This document shows, piece by piece, positions 1 through 7,882 of a stretch of DNA of 28,653 bases (its first letter is position 1; the number at the start of each line of letters is the position of its first letter). This stretch comes from an uncultured Lachnospiraceae bacterium (GTDB lineage: Bacteria > Bacillota > Clostridia > Lachnospirales > Lachnospiraceae): positions 1 to 28,653 of the forward strand of contig USKC01000006.1 of NCBI GenBank assembly GCA_900555195.1, in the 5' to 3' direction. Position numbers and translations under genes: made by a program. The notes beneath the pieces are model-generated. The model was not told the DNA's origin. It saw nothing but the letters and a program-made list of their open reading frames with translations, and did no database searches.

Positions 1-570
1 ATCCGCCCGCACTTTAAAATCCGTATCATATCCCCTCTGCGCAAAAAGTCTCACGTCATAAAAACATACCTGATGGCAGGGCACATTCCGGTAACAGGCA
101 AAATCATTCAGTCTGGGCGCAGGGCTCACCCGGCTGTCTACCCGTTCATTATACTGATCTCCATAAAAAATCTGCGGCCGTTCCCGTTCCCGCATGTCCC
201 TCGTTCCTTCCGCGTCCTCAATAAAGGCCGCCGTCCTGGCGAGGGTCTTCGCATCGTACAGCCGATCCCCGCAGTTTAAGAAGAGCACATAGCCGCCTTT
301 CAGATAGACAAGCGCCTGGTTCATCCCATCATAAATCCCCTTGTCCTCCTGCCTCACCACGCGAATACGGCTGTCCATTCCTCCCCGGACACAGGCGGGC
401 TCCCAGGTGCCACCCTGCACCTGCCGCAAAGAACCGTCCGTGGAGCCGCCATCCTTGATGAGAATCTCATAATTTCCATATTCCTGTTCCAGAACGCTCC
501 TAAGCGTCCCTTCCAGCTTGGAACCCGGATTGAGCGCCGTAATGATGATATTAAAAAATGTATGAGCCAT
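1..570 (-). CDS. Glycosyltransferase family 2, WcaE-like (3' end outside window)
   Basis: Partial gene. The start is inside the window and the C-terminus lies beyond the left edge; 190 residues are visible. The N-terminus has the GT-A nucleotide-binding pattern: a hydrophobic strand (FNIIITALNPG), then DGGSTDGS, then GIYDGMNQAL and VLFLNCGDR. The last two match the 'D.GIYDAMNKG ... FLNSGD' signature of WcaE-like GT2 enzymes, where the acidic residue of the CGD/SGD motif corresponds to the DXD metal site. It probably adds a sugar to a lipid-linked repeat unit on the cytoplasmic side. The start overlaps the 3' end of the upstream EpsG-like gene by 20 bp, and GGGAG sits about 8 nt before the ATG, so the two are translationally linked. 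Donor and acceptor cannot be told from sequence. Confidence 0.85.
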   Translation of the reverse strand, partial: MAHTFFNIIITALNPGSKLEGTLRSVLEQEYGNYEILIKDGGSTDGSLRQVQGGTWEPACVRGGMDSRIRVVRQEDKGIYDGMNQALVYLKGGYVLFLNCGDRLYDAKTLARTAAFIEDAEGTRDMRERERPQIFYGDQYNERVDSRVSPAPRLNDFACYRNVPCHQVCFYDVRLFAQRGYDTDFKVRAD

Positions 571-1702
571 TCAACCACTCCCTTTCCGTGAATACCCAGG
601 TATGATAAGGAAGCACGCGCACGCCCTCCTGATCTGCCGTAAGAAGGAAATAAGCAAAATACAGAATGCAGAAAAGGAACGTCCCCGCGGTCATCCATTT
701 TTTCTTTCTTCCCGCCGGAAGCGCGCCGAGAATTCCCGGCACCAGGAGCACATGAGCCGTTATAAAATAGTATCCGATCCGGGATATCAGCGGCAGAAAA
801 GACGCTCCCAGATACAGCCCCATTCCCAACAGGTTCAGTTTGAAGTAAAACCGGTTGGCATCGTTCTTCTGAATCGCTTCGCGATAGGACAAAAAGCACA
901 GAAGCAGAACCGCGCCGCATCTGATAAGCCCCATCAGGCTTCCTTCGATCCCCGTATCCTTTTCCAGATAAACCGTATTCTGATAAGAAGGATACAGTTT
1001 CAGCGCGATCTGAAGCCAGAAGCCCTGAAACAGAGGAAGGCTTACGGCCACGACAGCCCCCAGAGCCACCTGCCACTTCTTCCAGGGCAGCAGCGCCAGC
1101 AGATACAACGGTATCACAACCAGAACAGATTTATGGAAAAAGGCTGCAAACAGAATGAGCAGGATGAACTTCCCGATCTCCTTCTTCAGAACGTAGCGCA
1201 GGCTATAGAGGGTGAGCGCCAGCACAAAATAATAGCGAACCGTATTAAACGTCCGAAAATACAGTCCCAGCAGCATGAACAGGGCAAAGGCCCAGGTAAA
1301 GTCCACACTCTGCTCATACATGGCCTTCAGAAAAAGGAATGTGGTAGCAGCGGCAAAAATGCCGAACACCAGCAGATAATTCTCTCCGCCGGAGAGGAAG
1401 TAAACCAGACGGACCAGCAGGTTCAGCCCCGGTTCCGTCACCACATAGCCTCCCACATAGATTTCATGGAAGGTATTCACATAATTGCCGTAATCGTTTC
1501 CCACATCGATGCGAAGCGCCGCCAGGCCCGTGAGGATCACGAACAGAGAAAAGAGTGCTGCCATATTCAGCGCTTCCCTACGCGTCATGTGCGCCCTCCC
1601 GGCCAGCCCTGAAAACGTTCCGGCCGTTTTGGTTCTCGTATTTACCAGGCACGCGACGGCAATCGTCAGCACGCCGATGAATCCATATAAAAGGATGCCC
1701 AT
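551..1702 (-). CDS. EpsG-family polysaccharide polymerase (Wzy-like)
   Basis: 383-residue polytopic membrane protein with about ten hydrophobic segments and short loops. Near residues 66-75 it has RIDVGNDYGNYVNTF, the 'R...G.DY..Y...F' pattern that marks EpsG-family proteins, which polymerise exopolysaccharide repeat units on the outer face of the membrane. It lies among glycosyltransferase genes, just downstream of a GT2 gene (18 bp gap) and overlapping the next GT2 gene by 20 bp. GGGAG precedes the ATG by about 7 nt. Polymerase function is a family inference; the family assignment rests on topology, the motif and context. It is the only candidate Wzy in the visible cluster. Confidence 0.85.
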   Translation of the reverse strand: MGILLYGFIGVLTIAVACLVNTRTKTAGTFSGLAGRAHMTRREALNMAALFSLFVILTGLAALRIDVGNDYGNYVNTFHEIYVGGYVVTEPGLNLLVRLVYFLSGGENYLLVFGIFAAATTFLFLKAMYEQSVDFTWAFALFMLLGLYFRTFNTVRYYFVLALTLYSLRYVLKKEIGKFILLILFAAFFHKSVLVVIPLYLLALLPWKKWQVALGAVVAVSLPLFQGFWLQIALKLYPSYQNTVYLEKDTGIEGSLMGLIRCGAVLLLCFLSYREAIQKNDANRFYFKLNLLGMGLYLGASFLPLISRIGYYFITAHVLLVPGILGALPAGRKKKWMTAGTFLFCILYFAYFLLTADQEGVRVLPYHTWVFTEREWLNGSYIF

Positions 1703-1720
1703 TCCATGCTCCCTTCCCGC

Positions 1721-2551
1721 CTATCTGTCCTCCATCCGGATTCCTTTTCTCATCAGGCCAAACGCTTCCGCCATGGAGATCCGCTCCGTTCCGCTTTCCT
1801 TTTCCCGGCCTTCTCTTTCCTGTCCGCCTTGCGCGAACAGAAGTTCCCTGTGGCGAAGCAGAAACCGCAGCGCCATAGGAAGGGCCGCATGCCCATACAG
1901 AAACCGGTACAGCACACCCCGGTCATAGAAAAATTTCTCGTTATATCCCCTGAACCAGGTGGAAGGCCGTCCATTCTCCTTGCCTATGGTCACGGGCGCT
2001 TTAAACACCTTCAGCCCCTTACGAATGCAGTCCGCCAGAAACAGGCTGTCTTCTCCATTGCTGTACCTGGCTCCGCCTCCAAACAGCAGGGAATATGTCA
2101 CTCCCGCCTGATGCAGCTTCTCCCGGCGCGCCGCAAAACTGTAAGTGGGATACCTGCCGCAGTTATACCATCTCACCCGCCCATATCCTTCGTTGTGATA
2201 GGTAGCGCGATCCTTTGGCACATCCATGTTAAACAGAATCATATCCGCCTTGGGATTTTTCTCAAACTCATCCAGAATCGCCCTTGCAGCGCCGGGCCGG
2301 TAAATAATATCTTCATCCGCAAACACGCAGATATCCCCGTCCGCCCGCAGAAGCGCGTTGTTCCTGGAAAGTCCCACCCCCCGTTCAGCAAAGCTGTAGC
2401 ACCTCATCCGGTATTCCCCATGGTCATATTCCTGATATTCATTTCTGTCGCATTGATTGATGATGATCGCATCCGCCTGAAGGTTCATGCGCTCTGCAAG
2501 GGTGCTTACATCTTCATTTACGGTGGAAACCAGAAACTGCAGTCTCATCAT
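1721..2551 (-). CDS. Glycosyltransferase family 2
   Basis: 276 residues. GT-A features visible are GVGLSRNNALLRADGD (about 58-73), which is the donor-binding segment, followed by a DED metal site at residues 79-81 (ICVFADEDIIY). A later FGGGARYSNGEDSLFL segment supplies the acidic 'ED' catalytic-base motif of GT2 enzymes. No transmembrane segment is apparent, so it should act as a cytosolic or membrane-associated enzyme on the lipid-linked repeat unit. The start overlaps the stop of the Wzz-like gene by 4 bp (ATGA) with a GGAGG just upstream; translation could begin at either of the first two adjacent ATGs. The sugar specificity is not predictable. Confidence 0.85.
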   Translation of the reverse strand: MMRLQFLVSTVNEDVSTLAERMNLQADAIIINQCDRNEYQEYDHGEYRMRCYSFAERGVGLSRNNALLRADGDICVFADEDIIYRPGAARAILDEFEKNPKADMILFNMDVPKDRATYHNEGYGRVRWYNCGRYPTYSFAARREKLHQAGVTYSLLFGGGARYSNGEDSLFLADCIRKGLKVFKAPVTIGKENGRPSTWFRGYNEKFFYDRGVLYRFLYGHAALPMALRFLLRHRELLFAQGGQEREGREKESGTERISMAEAFGLMRKGIRMEDR

Positions 2552-3579
2552 ATCCTGCCTCCGTTTTTTCCATAATAAGCGCGCAGGAAACGATCCCCCG
2601 CTCCATAGATCACGGCTCCGAGCACCGGAATATCCTGCTTTTCAAGCTGTCCGATCACATGGCGGGCCATCCTCCCCCCGCCTTTTCCCCAGGGGAGCAG
2701 GAGCAGGACGCCGCCCTTCCGCATGTTTTCCTCTTCTCCGTCCGCAAAGGGCCAGGATGCCGTCCCGGAAAAGGCCAGTCCCACATCATCCATCCATTTT
2801 TCCCCTTCGCCATCTGCTCCCTGAACCAGCCAAACCGGCGCTTCTCCCTTCGGGAGACGGGTCAAATTCACCTGAAGCTCTCTCAGAAACGCAGGATTCT
2901 TCTTCTGCGTGATGATGCCCAGCACCCGGCAGCCATATCTTTGTGTCAAATCTTCCTCCAGGTAAATGGAATCATCCAGGCAATACCACAGGATATAGAT
3001 CAGGAAAGCGCCCATCGCTCCCACAAAAGCCCCCAGGAATGCGGCATTCGGCAGCTTCGTTCCCCGAGGCACTTCCTCTGCCGGCTCAATGAGCCAGCAG
3101 TCCATCCCGGTCAGCCCTTCGATGGACAAGGCGAACTGCTCCAGCCCGTACACATAGGCCTGCGCGATGGTTTCCGCCAGTTCCGGATCCTGACAGGTCA
3201 CATACAGGGGCATGATTTTCACGTCATTCATCGCCCCGACGCTGACCGACTCTTTCACCTGCTCTTTCGTGATCCCTTCCGGCAGCGCTTCCATCACGAA
3301 ATCCACCACCTGATCGGTTTTCATGATCTCTCCCCAGGTATAGGCGTTGTAATAGTCCTCGATCTGTCCGTATTTCTCGCTGTCAAAATAAATCCGATAC
3401 TGGGAAAACACCTGATATTCCGGCGCTCCCGCAAGCCCCACAGCAACAATCCAGTAGATCAGCGCCGCAAACAGGGCACACCCCGCAGCTGTAGCAGGCA
3501 GTATCCATATCCTTCCAAAAAGACAGAGGGCAAAACGCTTCCCGTCCATGCCCTCCCTCCAGAATTTTTCATCCTTCAT
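2548..3579 (-). CDS. Wzz-like polysaccharide co-polymerase with degenerate BY-kinase-like C-terminus
   Basis: 343 residues from the preferred start. It has an N-terminal membrane segment (about 20-45), an extracytoplasmic domain, a second membrane segment (about 180-202) after a 'P..P..P' style approach (EVPRGTKLPNAAFLG), then DDSIYLEEDLTQRYGCRVLGII. The last segment matches the link between Wzz and bacterial tyrosine-kinase domains. The remaining ~110 residues look like a shrunken BY-kinase or CpsD fold (LRELQVNL, then VLLLLPWGKGG, then PVLGAVIYGAGDRF), but no Walker A GxxxxGKT is visible and there is no tyrosine cluster. It probably sets chain length. An in-frame ATG at 3609 exists but lacks a ribosome binding site; GGAGG lies 5 nt before the ATG at 3579. 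Kinase activity is not expected. Confidence 0.75.
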   Translation of the reverse strand: MKDEKFWREGMDGKRFALCLFGRIWILPATAAGCALFAALIYWIVAVGLAGAPEYQVFSQYRIYFDSEKYGQIEDYYNAYTWGEIMKTDQVVDFVMEALPEGITKEQVKESVSVGAMNDVKIMPLYVTCQDPELAETIAQAYVYGLEQFALSIEGLTGMDCWLIEPAEEVPRGTKLPNAAFLGAFVGAMGAFLIYILWYCLDDSIYLEEDLTQRYGCRVLGIITQKKNPAFLRELQVNLTRLPKGEAPVWLVQGADGEGEKWMDDVGLAFSGTASWPFADGEEENMRKGGVLLLLPWGKGGGRMARHVIGQLEKQDIPVLGAVIYGAGDRFLRAYYGKNGGRI

Positions 3580-3584
3580 TTTTA

Positions 3585-3589
3585 CCTCC
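3585..3589 (-). promoter_or_regulatory. Ribosome binding site deciding the Wzz-like start
   Basis: GGAGG on the minus strand, 5 nt upstream of the ATG at 3577-3579. The alternative in-frame ATG ten codons upstream (3607-3609) has no comparable site, so the shorter protein is preferred. Confidence 0.7.
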
Positions 3590-3624
3590 ATGCCGAAACG
3601 TTTTCGCATCCAACATCAGAGACG

Positions 3625-3648
3625 GTGAAAGAAGCGCGCTTCTTTCAC
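3625..3648. repeat. 24-bp perfect palindrome between two polysaccharide genes
   Basis: Each 12-nt half is GTGAAAGAAGCG (or its complement), with no loop. It spans the stop codon of the glycosylphosphotransferase gene (3645-3647) and sits 46 bp before the start of the Wzz-like gene. On the minus strand it is not followed by a T-run, so it is not a standard terminator. It could be an RNA processing or stability hairpin, or a binding site for a dimeric protein. Confidence 0.7.
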
Positions 3649-5033
3649 TTATCCTCCTGCTCGTCCTTCTTCATGGCCGTAACCTGCTTCGCATCCACCC
3701 CTTCAGTGCTGTCCGGCTCAAACAGGATCTTCAAGGTCAGAAGCATCAGCTTGATATCCAGCCAGACGGAATAGTTCTCAATATAGGTCAGATCCAGCTT
3801 CAGCTTGTCATAGGGGGTCGTATTGTATTTCCCATATACCTGCGCATATCCTGCCAGGCCCGCTTTCACTTTCAGACGGAATGCGAATTCCGGCATCTCC
3901 TCCAGATACTGTTTGATGATCTCCGGCCTTTCCGGACGGGGGCCGATGAAGGACATTTCTCCCTTCAGAATGTTAATCAACTGAGGCAGCTCGTCAATGC
4001 GCACGGCACGGATGAATTTACCCACAGGCGTGATGCGGGAATCGTTTTTGGAGGCAAGACGGGCCACGCCATCCTTTTCCGCGTCCACCCGCATGCTCCG
4101 GAATTTGAGAATGCGGAATTCCCGCCCATTCTGCGTACATCTCACCTGTTTATACAGCACTGGCCCCTTATCATACAATTTAATCACAAGCGCCGTAATC
4201 AGCATGAAAGGAGATGCGATCACGAGAAGGATCAGCGCGCAGACAACGTCGATCATCCGCTTAATGATCCGCTGTTCAATCGTGAGCGCACATTCCCGCG
4301 TGAGCAGGATCGGCGTATCAAACAGATGCAGCTGTTCGGAGCCCTTGATGATCACATCCGGGATCTTCGGCATCATATAAATGCGGATGGAACGGCTGTA
4401 GCAATATTTCAGCAGCTTGTTGCGCACCGACGTAGGAATATCCCAAAGCACAACGCCATCATACCCCTTCTCCACTTCGTCAAGCAGCGCGTCCGCTCCT
4501 TCCTCCAGGTTCATACATTTCACCACGGTATACTTATCCTGTCGTGTGCCGAACTTGCTCAGAATGTCTTCGATCGAATGCTCCCCATAGATCAGAAGCA
4601 GTTTCCGGGGAGGGGAAATTTTGCGATAGATCCGGTTGGTCAGCCAGATCCAGAATCCCTGAAACACAAGCTGCCCCAGCATCATGATAAAAAAGGGCAC
4701 AGGCCAGATCAGATTGCCGTGTATCAGTGCCAGCTGGAAATAAGAGATCACATTCACGCACAACAGGGAAAACAGTTGAGACAGGAAGATCTCCATCGGT
4801 TTCAGATAACCGATCCGCATCCCCCCGTACAGATTGGAAAACAGCAGCAAAATGACCAGATAAATGAGCAGGATCAGAATATGCCCGTTCCGGTACAGCT
4901 TAATATCCCACTGCAGAATTTTTTCATAATAGAACAAAAACCATGCAGCCGCATAGAATCCCACCATGGCCAACTGGCCCAAGAGGGATAATGCCAATAC
5001 GATTAAACGCTTATTAGATTCTTTCTGATTCAT
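3645..5033 (-). CDS. Polyprenyl glycosylphosphotransferase (WcaJ/WbaP/CpsE family)
   Basis: 462 residues, the usual length. The N-terminal half has four or five membrane segments (about 10-35, 50-68, 82-103, 110-131) followed by a nucleotide-binding-like domain (LLLIYG at about 145-150). The C-terminal half is the conserved sugar-phosphate transferase: KRMIDVV at 258, FRSMRVD at 311-317, RAVRIDELPQL at 342-352 and IGPRPERPE at 363-371. It transfers a sugar-1-phosphate from a UDP-sugar to undecaprenyl phosphate, the first membrane step of repeat-unit assembly. It is the first gene after the 480-bp palindrome and has a plausible promoter of its own at 5133-5161, so it may start a separate transcription unit. 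The ATG at 5033 follows GAGG by about 4 nt. Confidence 0.93.
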   Translation of the reverse strand: MNQKESNKRLIVLALSLLGQLAMVGFYAAAWFLFYYEKILQWDIKLYRNGHILILLIYLVILLLFSNLYGGMRIGYLKPMEIFLSQLFSLLCVNVISYFQLALIHGNLIWPVPFFIMMLGQLVFQGFWIWLTNRIYRKISPPRKLLLIYGEHSIEDILSKFGTRQDKYTVVKCMNLEEGADALLDEVEKGYDGVVLWDIPTSVRNKLLKYCYSRSIRIYMMPKIPDVIIKGSEQLHLFDTPILLTRECALTIEQRIIKRMIDVVCALILLVIASPFMLITALVIKLYDKGPVLYKQVRCTQNGREFRILKFRSMRVDAEKDGVARLASKNDSRITPVGKFIRAVRIDELPQLINILKGEMSFIGPRPERPEIIKQYLEEMPEFAFRLKVKAGLAGYAQVYGKYNTTPYDKLKLDLTYIENYSVWLDIKLMLLTLKILFEPDSTEGVDAKQVTAMKKDEQEDK

Positions 5034-5132
5034 AACACCTCACCCGCGCCCATACCCACCGCCACTTCCCCGCAGACCATATGCAGGAGCCAACGGCTAA
5101 GACGCCCAAAAGATGGATTTCTGACATGCTTA

Positions 5133-5161
5133 AGTTTACCACACCTGCCAGGGCGGGACAA
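5133..5161 (-). promoter_or_regulatory. Predicted sigma-A promoter of the glycosylphosphotransferase unit
   Basis: Minus strand TTGTCC, 17 nt, TAAACT, with TGG directly before the -10 (extended -10). It lies between the palindrome and the ATG at 5033, leaving a leader of roughly 90 nt. Each hexamer matches consensus at four of six positions, so this is plausible rather than certain. Confidence 0.45.
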
Positions 5162-5175
5162 GCCCAATCCATGAA

Positions 5176-5655
5176 CGCGGTGCATATGAGGAGGGCAATG
5201 CCGTTGTTCATGAGGGAAAGATTGTCCTTTCAGCCGGGCGGGGCGAGCCTGTACGCTTCGCATCCCATGCGCTTGGCACTCAGGCAGCGCCCTGCCGTTT
5301 AGGGCTCCTTTCGGGCACGGTTATCCCTTCGCCCTGGCCACCTCGAAAATGGGCTATTTCTAAACGTTTATGAAAGGGGGTTCTTCCGCATGGCGGCTGA
5401 ACTCCGCCCTGCCGGGCGTCAGACAACGCCGCCGGGGCGTGCGGAAGAACGCCCCTTTCATAAACGTAAGAAACAGCGCCATTTTCTCCCAGGCCAGGGA
5501 GAAGGGATAACCGTGCCCGAAAGGAGCCCCAAACGGCAGGGCGCTGCCTGAGTGCCAAGCGCATGGGATGCGAAGCGCACAGGCTCACCCCGTCCGGCTG
5601 AAAGGACAAGCTTTCTTCCATGAACAACGGCATCGGCCTCCTCATACACGCCGCG
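5176..5655. repeat. 480-bp near-palindromic inverted repeat
   Basis: Two arms of about 217 bp (5176-5392 and 5439-5655) are reverse complements at roughly 89 percent of positions by eye. An uninterrupted block in the middle is near-perfect (about 5222 to 5331 against its partner). The central ~46 bp holds small GC-rich hairpins (for example GGCGG...CCGCC). It fills most of the 625-bp gap between the GT2 gene (stop at 5659-5661) and the glycosylphosphotransferase gene (start 5033). Its right end stops 3 bp from the GT2 stop codon. Open frames inside it are by-products of the repeat. It has no transposase and could be a MITE-like element or an extreme transcription barrier. Any RNA read through it would fold into a very long hairpin. 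Confidence 0.9.
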
Positions 5656-5658
5656 CCC

Positions 5659-6411
5659 TTAAATCCGTCTCGCCGCCGCGCGCCAGGCCCAGAAAAACAG
5701 ATGCCAGGCGCTTACGGGAACCGAAAGCTTCTCCTGGTTCCGGTACAGGTTCCAGATGCGGCGCACCGCCTCCATTTTATTCGATGAGAGGGAGCCTTTG
5801 GGCCTGCGGTAAATGGCCAGGTTTTCATTCAGGCCATGGGCCGTATAGCCGGATCGCAGGATCTTCCACCAGGTGGCGGTATCCTCACTTTTCACATCCG
5901 GCATGCGGATCAGTTCCCTGTCAATGCGCTGCAGATCGAACATCACCGTTGTTGTGAAGATGATGGTCCGCGACAGGGCATGCCGGTAATCCAGGGTGGG
6001 CGGGACATGCACGATGCGCCCGTTTCCCCGTCCGTTCTCGTCCCCGAATTCATATGCGGTAAAAGCAAAAGCAGCCTGCCTTTCCTTCAGAAAAGCAAGC
6101 TCTTTTTCCAGCTTTTTGGCATCCCACAGATCATCGGAATCCAGAAAAGCCAGGTATTGTCCGCGGGCCGCATCCATTCCTGTGTTGCGCGTACGGGCGG
6201 CGCCGCCGTTTTCTTCGCGCCGGATTGGCCGGATCCGCGCATCCTTCTGTGCCATGCGCTCAAGCATGCGGAAGCTTTCATCCGGGGAACAGTCATCCAC
6301 AGCGATCAGCTCCCAGTTCTCATAGGTCTGCTTCTGCACGCTTTCAACCGTCTCCTCCAGCCAGGCAGACGCATTATATACGGGCATCACAATGCTAATC
6401 AGTTCGTTCAT
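5659..6411 (-). CDS. Glycosyltransferase family 2
   Basis: 250 residues. Classic GT-A order: ISIVMPVYNAS at the N-terminus, VDDCSPDES at 38-46, GGAARTRNTGMDAARG at about 69-84, and the DXD-type metal site DSDD at 91-94. A KSEDTATWWKIL segment further on provides the acidic catalytic motif. It resembles TuaG/WcaA-type enzymes that add one sugar to a lipid-linked oligosaccharide. It starts 7 bp after the GtrB-like gene and shares its transcript, but its ribosome binding site is weak, suggesting coupling. The stop codon abuts the 480-bp palindrome, so it is probably the last gene of the upstream transcription unit. Confidence 0.88.
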   Translation of the reverse strand: MNELISIVMPVYNASAWLEETVESVQKQTYENWELIAVDDCSPDESFRMLERMAQKDARIRPIRREENGGAARTRNTGMDAARGQYLAFLDSDDLWDAKKLEKELAFLKERQAAFAFTAYEFGDENGRGNGRIVHVPPTLDYRHALSRTIIFTTTVMFDLQRIDRELIRMPDVKSEDTATWWKILRSGYTAHGLNENLAIYRRPKGSLSSNKMEAVRRIWNLYRNQEKLSVPVSAWHLFFWAWRAAARRI

Positions 6412-6418
6412 CGTATTA

Positions 6419-7348
6419 TCAGATTTCTTCCTTTACCAGATAGATGGGGCGTCTCTTCACTTCCATATACGTCTTGGACAAATACTGCCCCACGATTCCC
6501 AGGCAGAAAAGCTGCACGCCGCTGACCATACAGATGATGCACACCAAAGACGGCCAGCCTCCCACCGGATCTCCCCACAGCAGGGTCTTGACGACAATAA
6601 TCAGGATGAGCAGAAACGCAATCACACAGAAAACCACTCCCAGAATGGAAGCCAAAGCCAGGGGCACTGTGGAAAACGCGATGATCCCGTCGATCGCATA
6701 GATGAACAGCTTCCAGAAAGACCATTTCGTCTCCCCATGGGCCCGTTCCACATTTTCAAATTCCAGCCACTTTGTGGAATACCCAACCCAGCCGAATATT
6801 CCTTTGGTAAAACGGTTGTATTCCGTCATCCTCAGGATCGCATCCACCACCTGCCTGGTCATCAGGCGGTAATCCCTCGCTCCGTCCACAATCTCCGTTT
6901 TGGAAATCTTATTCACCAGCCTGTAGAACATCCGGGCGAAGAAGGAGCGGATGGGCGGTTCTCCCTTTCTCGTCACCCTTCTTGTGGCCACAGAATCGTA
7001 TCCCTGCTGAATGTAAGAGAACATCTCCGGAAGCAGCGCAGGCGGATCCTGCAAATCTGCATCCATCATCACCACATAATCGCCCTTTGCTTTTTGAAGT
7101 CCCGCATAAATCGCCGATTCTTTCCCAAAATTTCTTGAAAAGGACACCAGATGCACCCTTTCATCCTTCTCCCGCAGCTTTTTCACTTCTGCGACAGTAT
7201 CATCTCTGGAACCATCGTCTATATACAGGATTTCCACTTCCAGCCCTTCCTTTTCAAAAAAAGAACTGTTTTTCATGAGCTCCTCATAAAAACACTGGAC
7301 GTTCTCCTCTTCATTGTAGCAAGGCACGATGACGCTCAACAGACTCAT
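6419..7348 (-). CDS. GtrB/CsbB-like polyprenyl-phosphate glycosyltransferase
   Basis: 309 residues. N-terminal GT2 domain: SVIVPCYNEEEN, YIDDGSRDDT, FSRNFGKESAIYAG at about 70-83 and the diagnostic MDADLQDPP at 95-103. These are followed by two C-terminal membrane segments (about 228-253 and 262-287). This is the layout of GtrB, YfdH and CsbB enzymes, which load a hexose from a nucleotide sugar onto undecaprenyl phosphate at the inner membrane face. A GT-C enzyme then uses that lipid sugar outside, and two GT-C-like membrane proteins are encoded nearby. AGGAGG precedes the ATG, and the start overlaps the stop of the Spo0A-like gene by 4 bp, tying their expression. Hexose identity is unknown. 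Confidence 0.9.
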   Translation of the reverse strand: MSLLSVIVPCYNEEENVQCFYEELMKNSSFFEKEGLEVEILYIDDGSRDDTVAEVKKLREKDERVHLVSFSRNFGKESAIYAGLQKAKGDYVVMMDADLQDPPALLPEMFSYIQQGYDSVATRRVTRKGEPPIRSFFARMFYRLVNKISKTEIVDGARDYRLMTRQVVDAILRMTEYNRFTKGIFGWVGYSTKWLEFENVERAHGETKWSFWKLFIYAIDGIIAFSTVPLALASILGVVFCVIAFLLILIIVVKTLLWGDPVGGWPSLVCIICMVSGVQLFCLGIVGQYLSKTYMEVKRRPIYLVKEEI

Positions 7349-7773
7349 TCGTATTCCTCCTGATGTAACCCTTCCATATGTTCTATGGATCCGCTTTCCA
7401 TATAGTTCAGATCCATATGTACTTTATCCGCGATTCTCGCTATATATTCGCTGTTGGTGGGGCGCGGCGCTCCCGACTGGCAGCTGTAGCCGAACAGTTC
7501 CTCAAACACAGCCGGATTTCCCCTCTCCCAGGAAACTTCAATGGCATTGCGTATCGCCCGTTCCACTCGCTGCACATTGGTCCGGTTGGTCTTGGCGATG
7601 ACCGGATAGAGCAGCTTCGTCACGCTCCCCACCAGTTCCATATCCATGGCGGTCATCACAATCGCCTCCCGCAGGTAATAATATCCTCTCAGATGAGCCG
7701 GCACTCCCAACTCCAGCATAAAATCCGATACATACCGTTCAATCTGTACTTCCGTCACTGTTTCCGCTATCAT
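7345..7773 (-). CDS. Stand-alone Spo0A C-terminal (effector) domain protein
   Basis: 142 residues that align from end to end with the DNA-binding domain of Spo0A and lack a receiver domain. Matching blocks are LGVPAHLRGYYYLREAI (22-38), GSVTKLLYPVIAK (49-61), QRVERAIRNAIEVSWERG (68-85), LFGY (93-96) and RPTNSEYIARIADK (104-117). The RVERAIR segment is the recognition helix of Spo0A and is nearly unchanged, so it should bind DNA. The ~20 residues after the domain are acidic and unlike Spo0A. AGGAGG lies 9 nt before the ATG, and the gene overlaps the GtrB-like gene by 4 bp. Having no phosphoacceptor, it may regulate constitutively, compete at 0A boxes, or control this locus; that is inference. 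Confidence 0.9.
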   Translation of the reverse strand: MIAETVTEVQIERYVSDFMLELGVPAHLRGYYYLREAIVMTAMDMELVGSVTKLLYPVIAKTNRTNVQRVERAIRNAIEVSWERGNPAVFEELFGYSCQSGAPRPTNSEYIARIADKVHMDLNYMESGSIEHMEGLHQEEYE

Positions 7774-7882
7774 GCATTCTTTCCTCCTGTGTCTTTCGTT
7801 CCTTGCTGGAAAGCGTTTCGTTCATCTTTCAGACAGACGGGGCCATTTCCCGTCTCAGTTCTGGAAAAGCTTTCCAAAAAGA

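Noticed and set aside
602..1612. Plus-strand frame of 336 codons
   Set aside because: Antisense to the EpsG-like membrane protein; Gln/Arg/His-rich composition without domains is a shadow pattern.
5280..5645. Open frame of 121 codons on the minus strand, and similar frames on the plus strand, inside the palindrome
   Set aside because: They mirror each other because the two arms are inverted copies; composition is Arg/Pro/His-rich, there is no ribosome binding site, and no family is recognisable.
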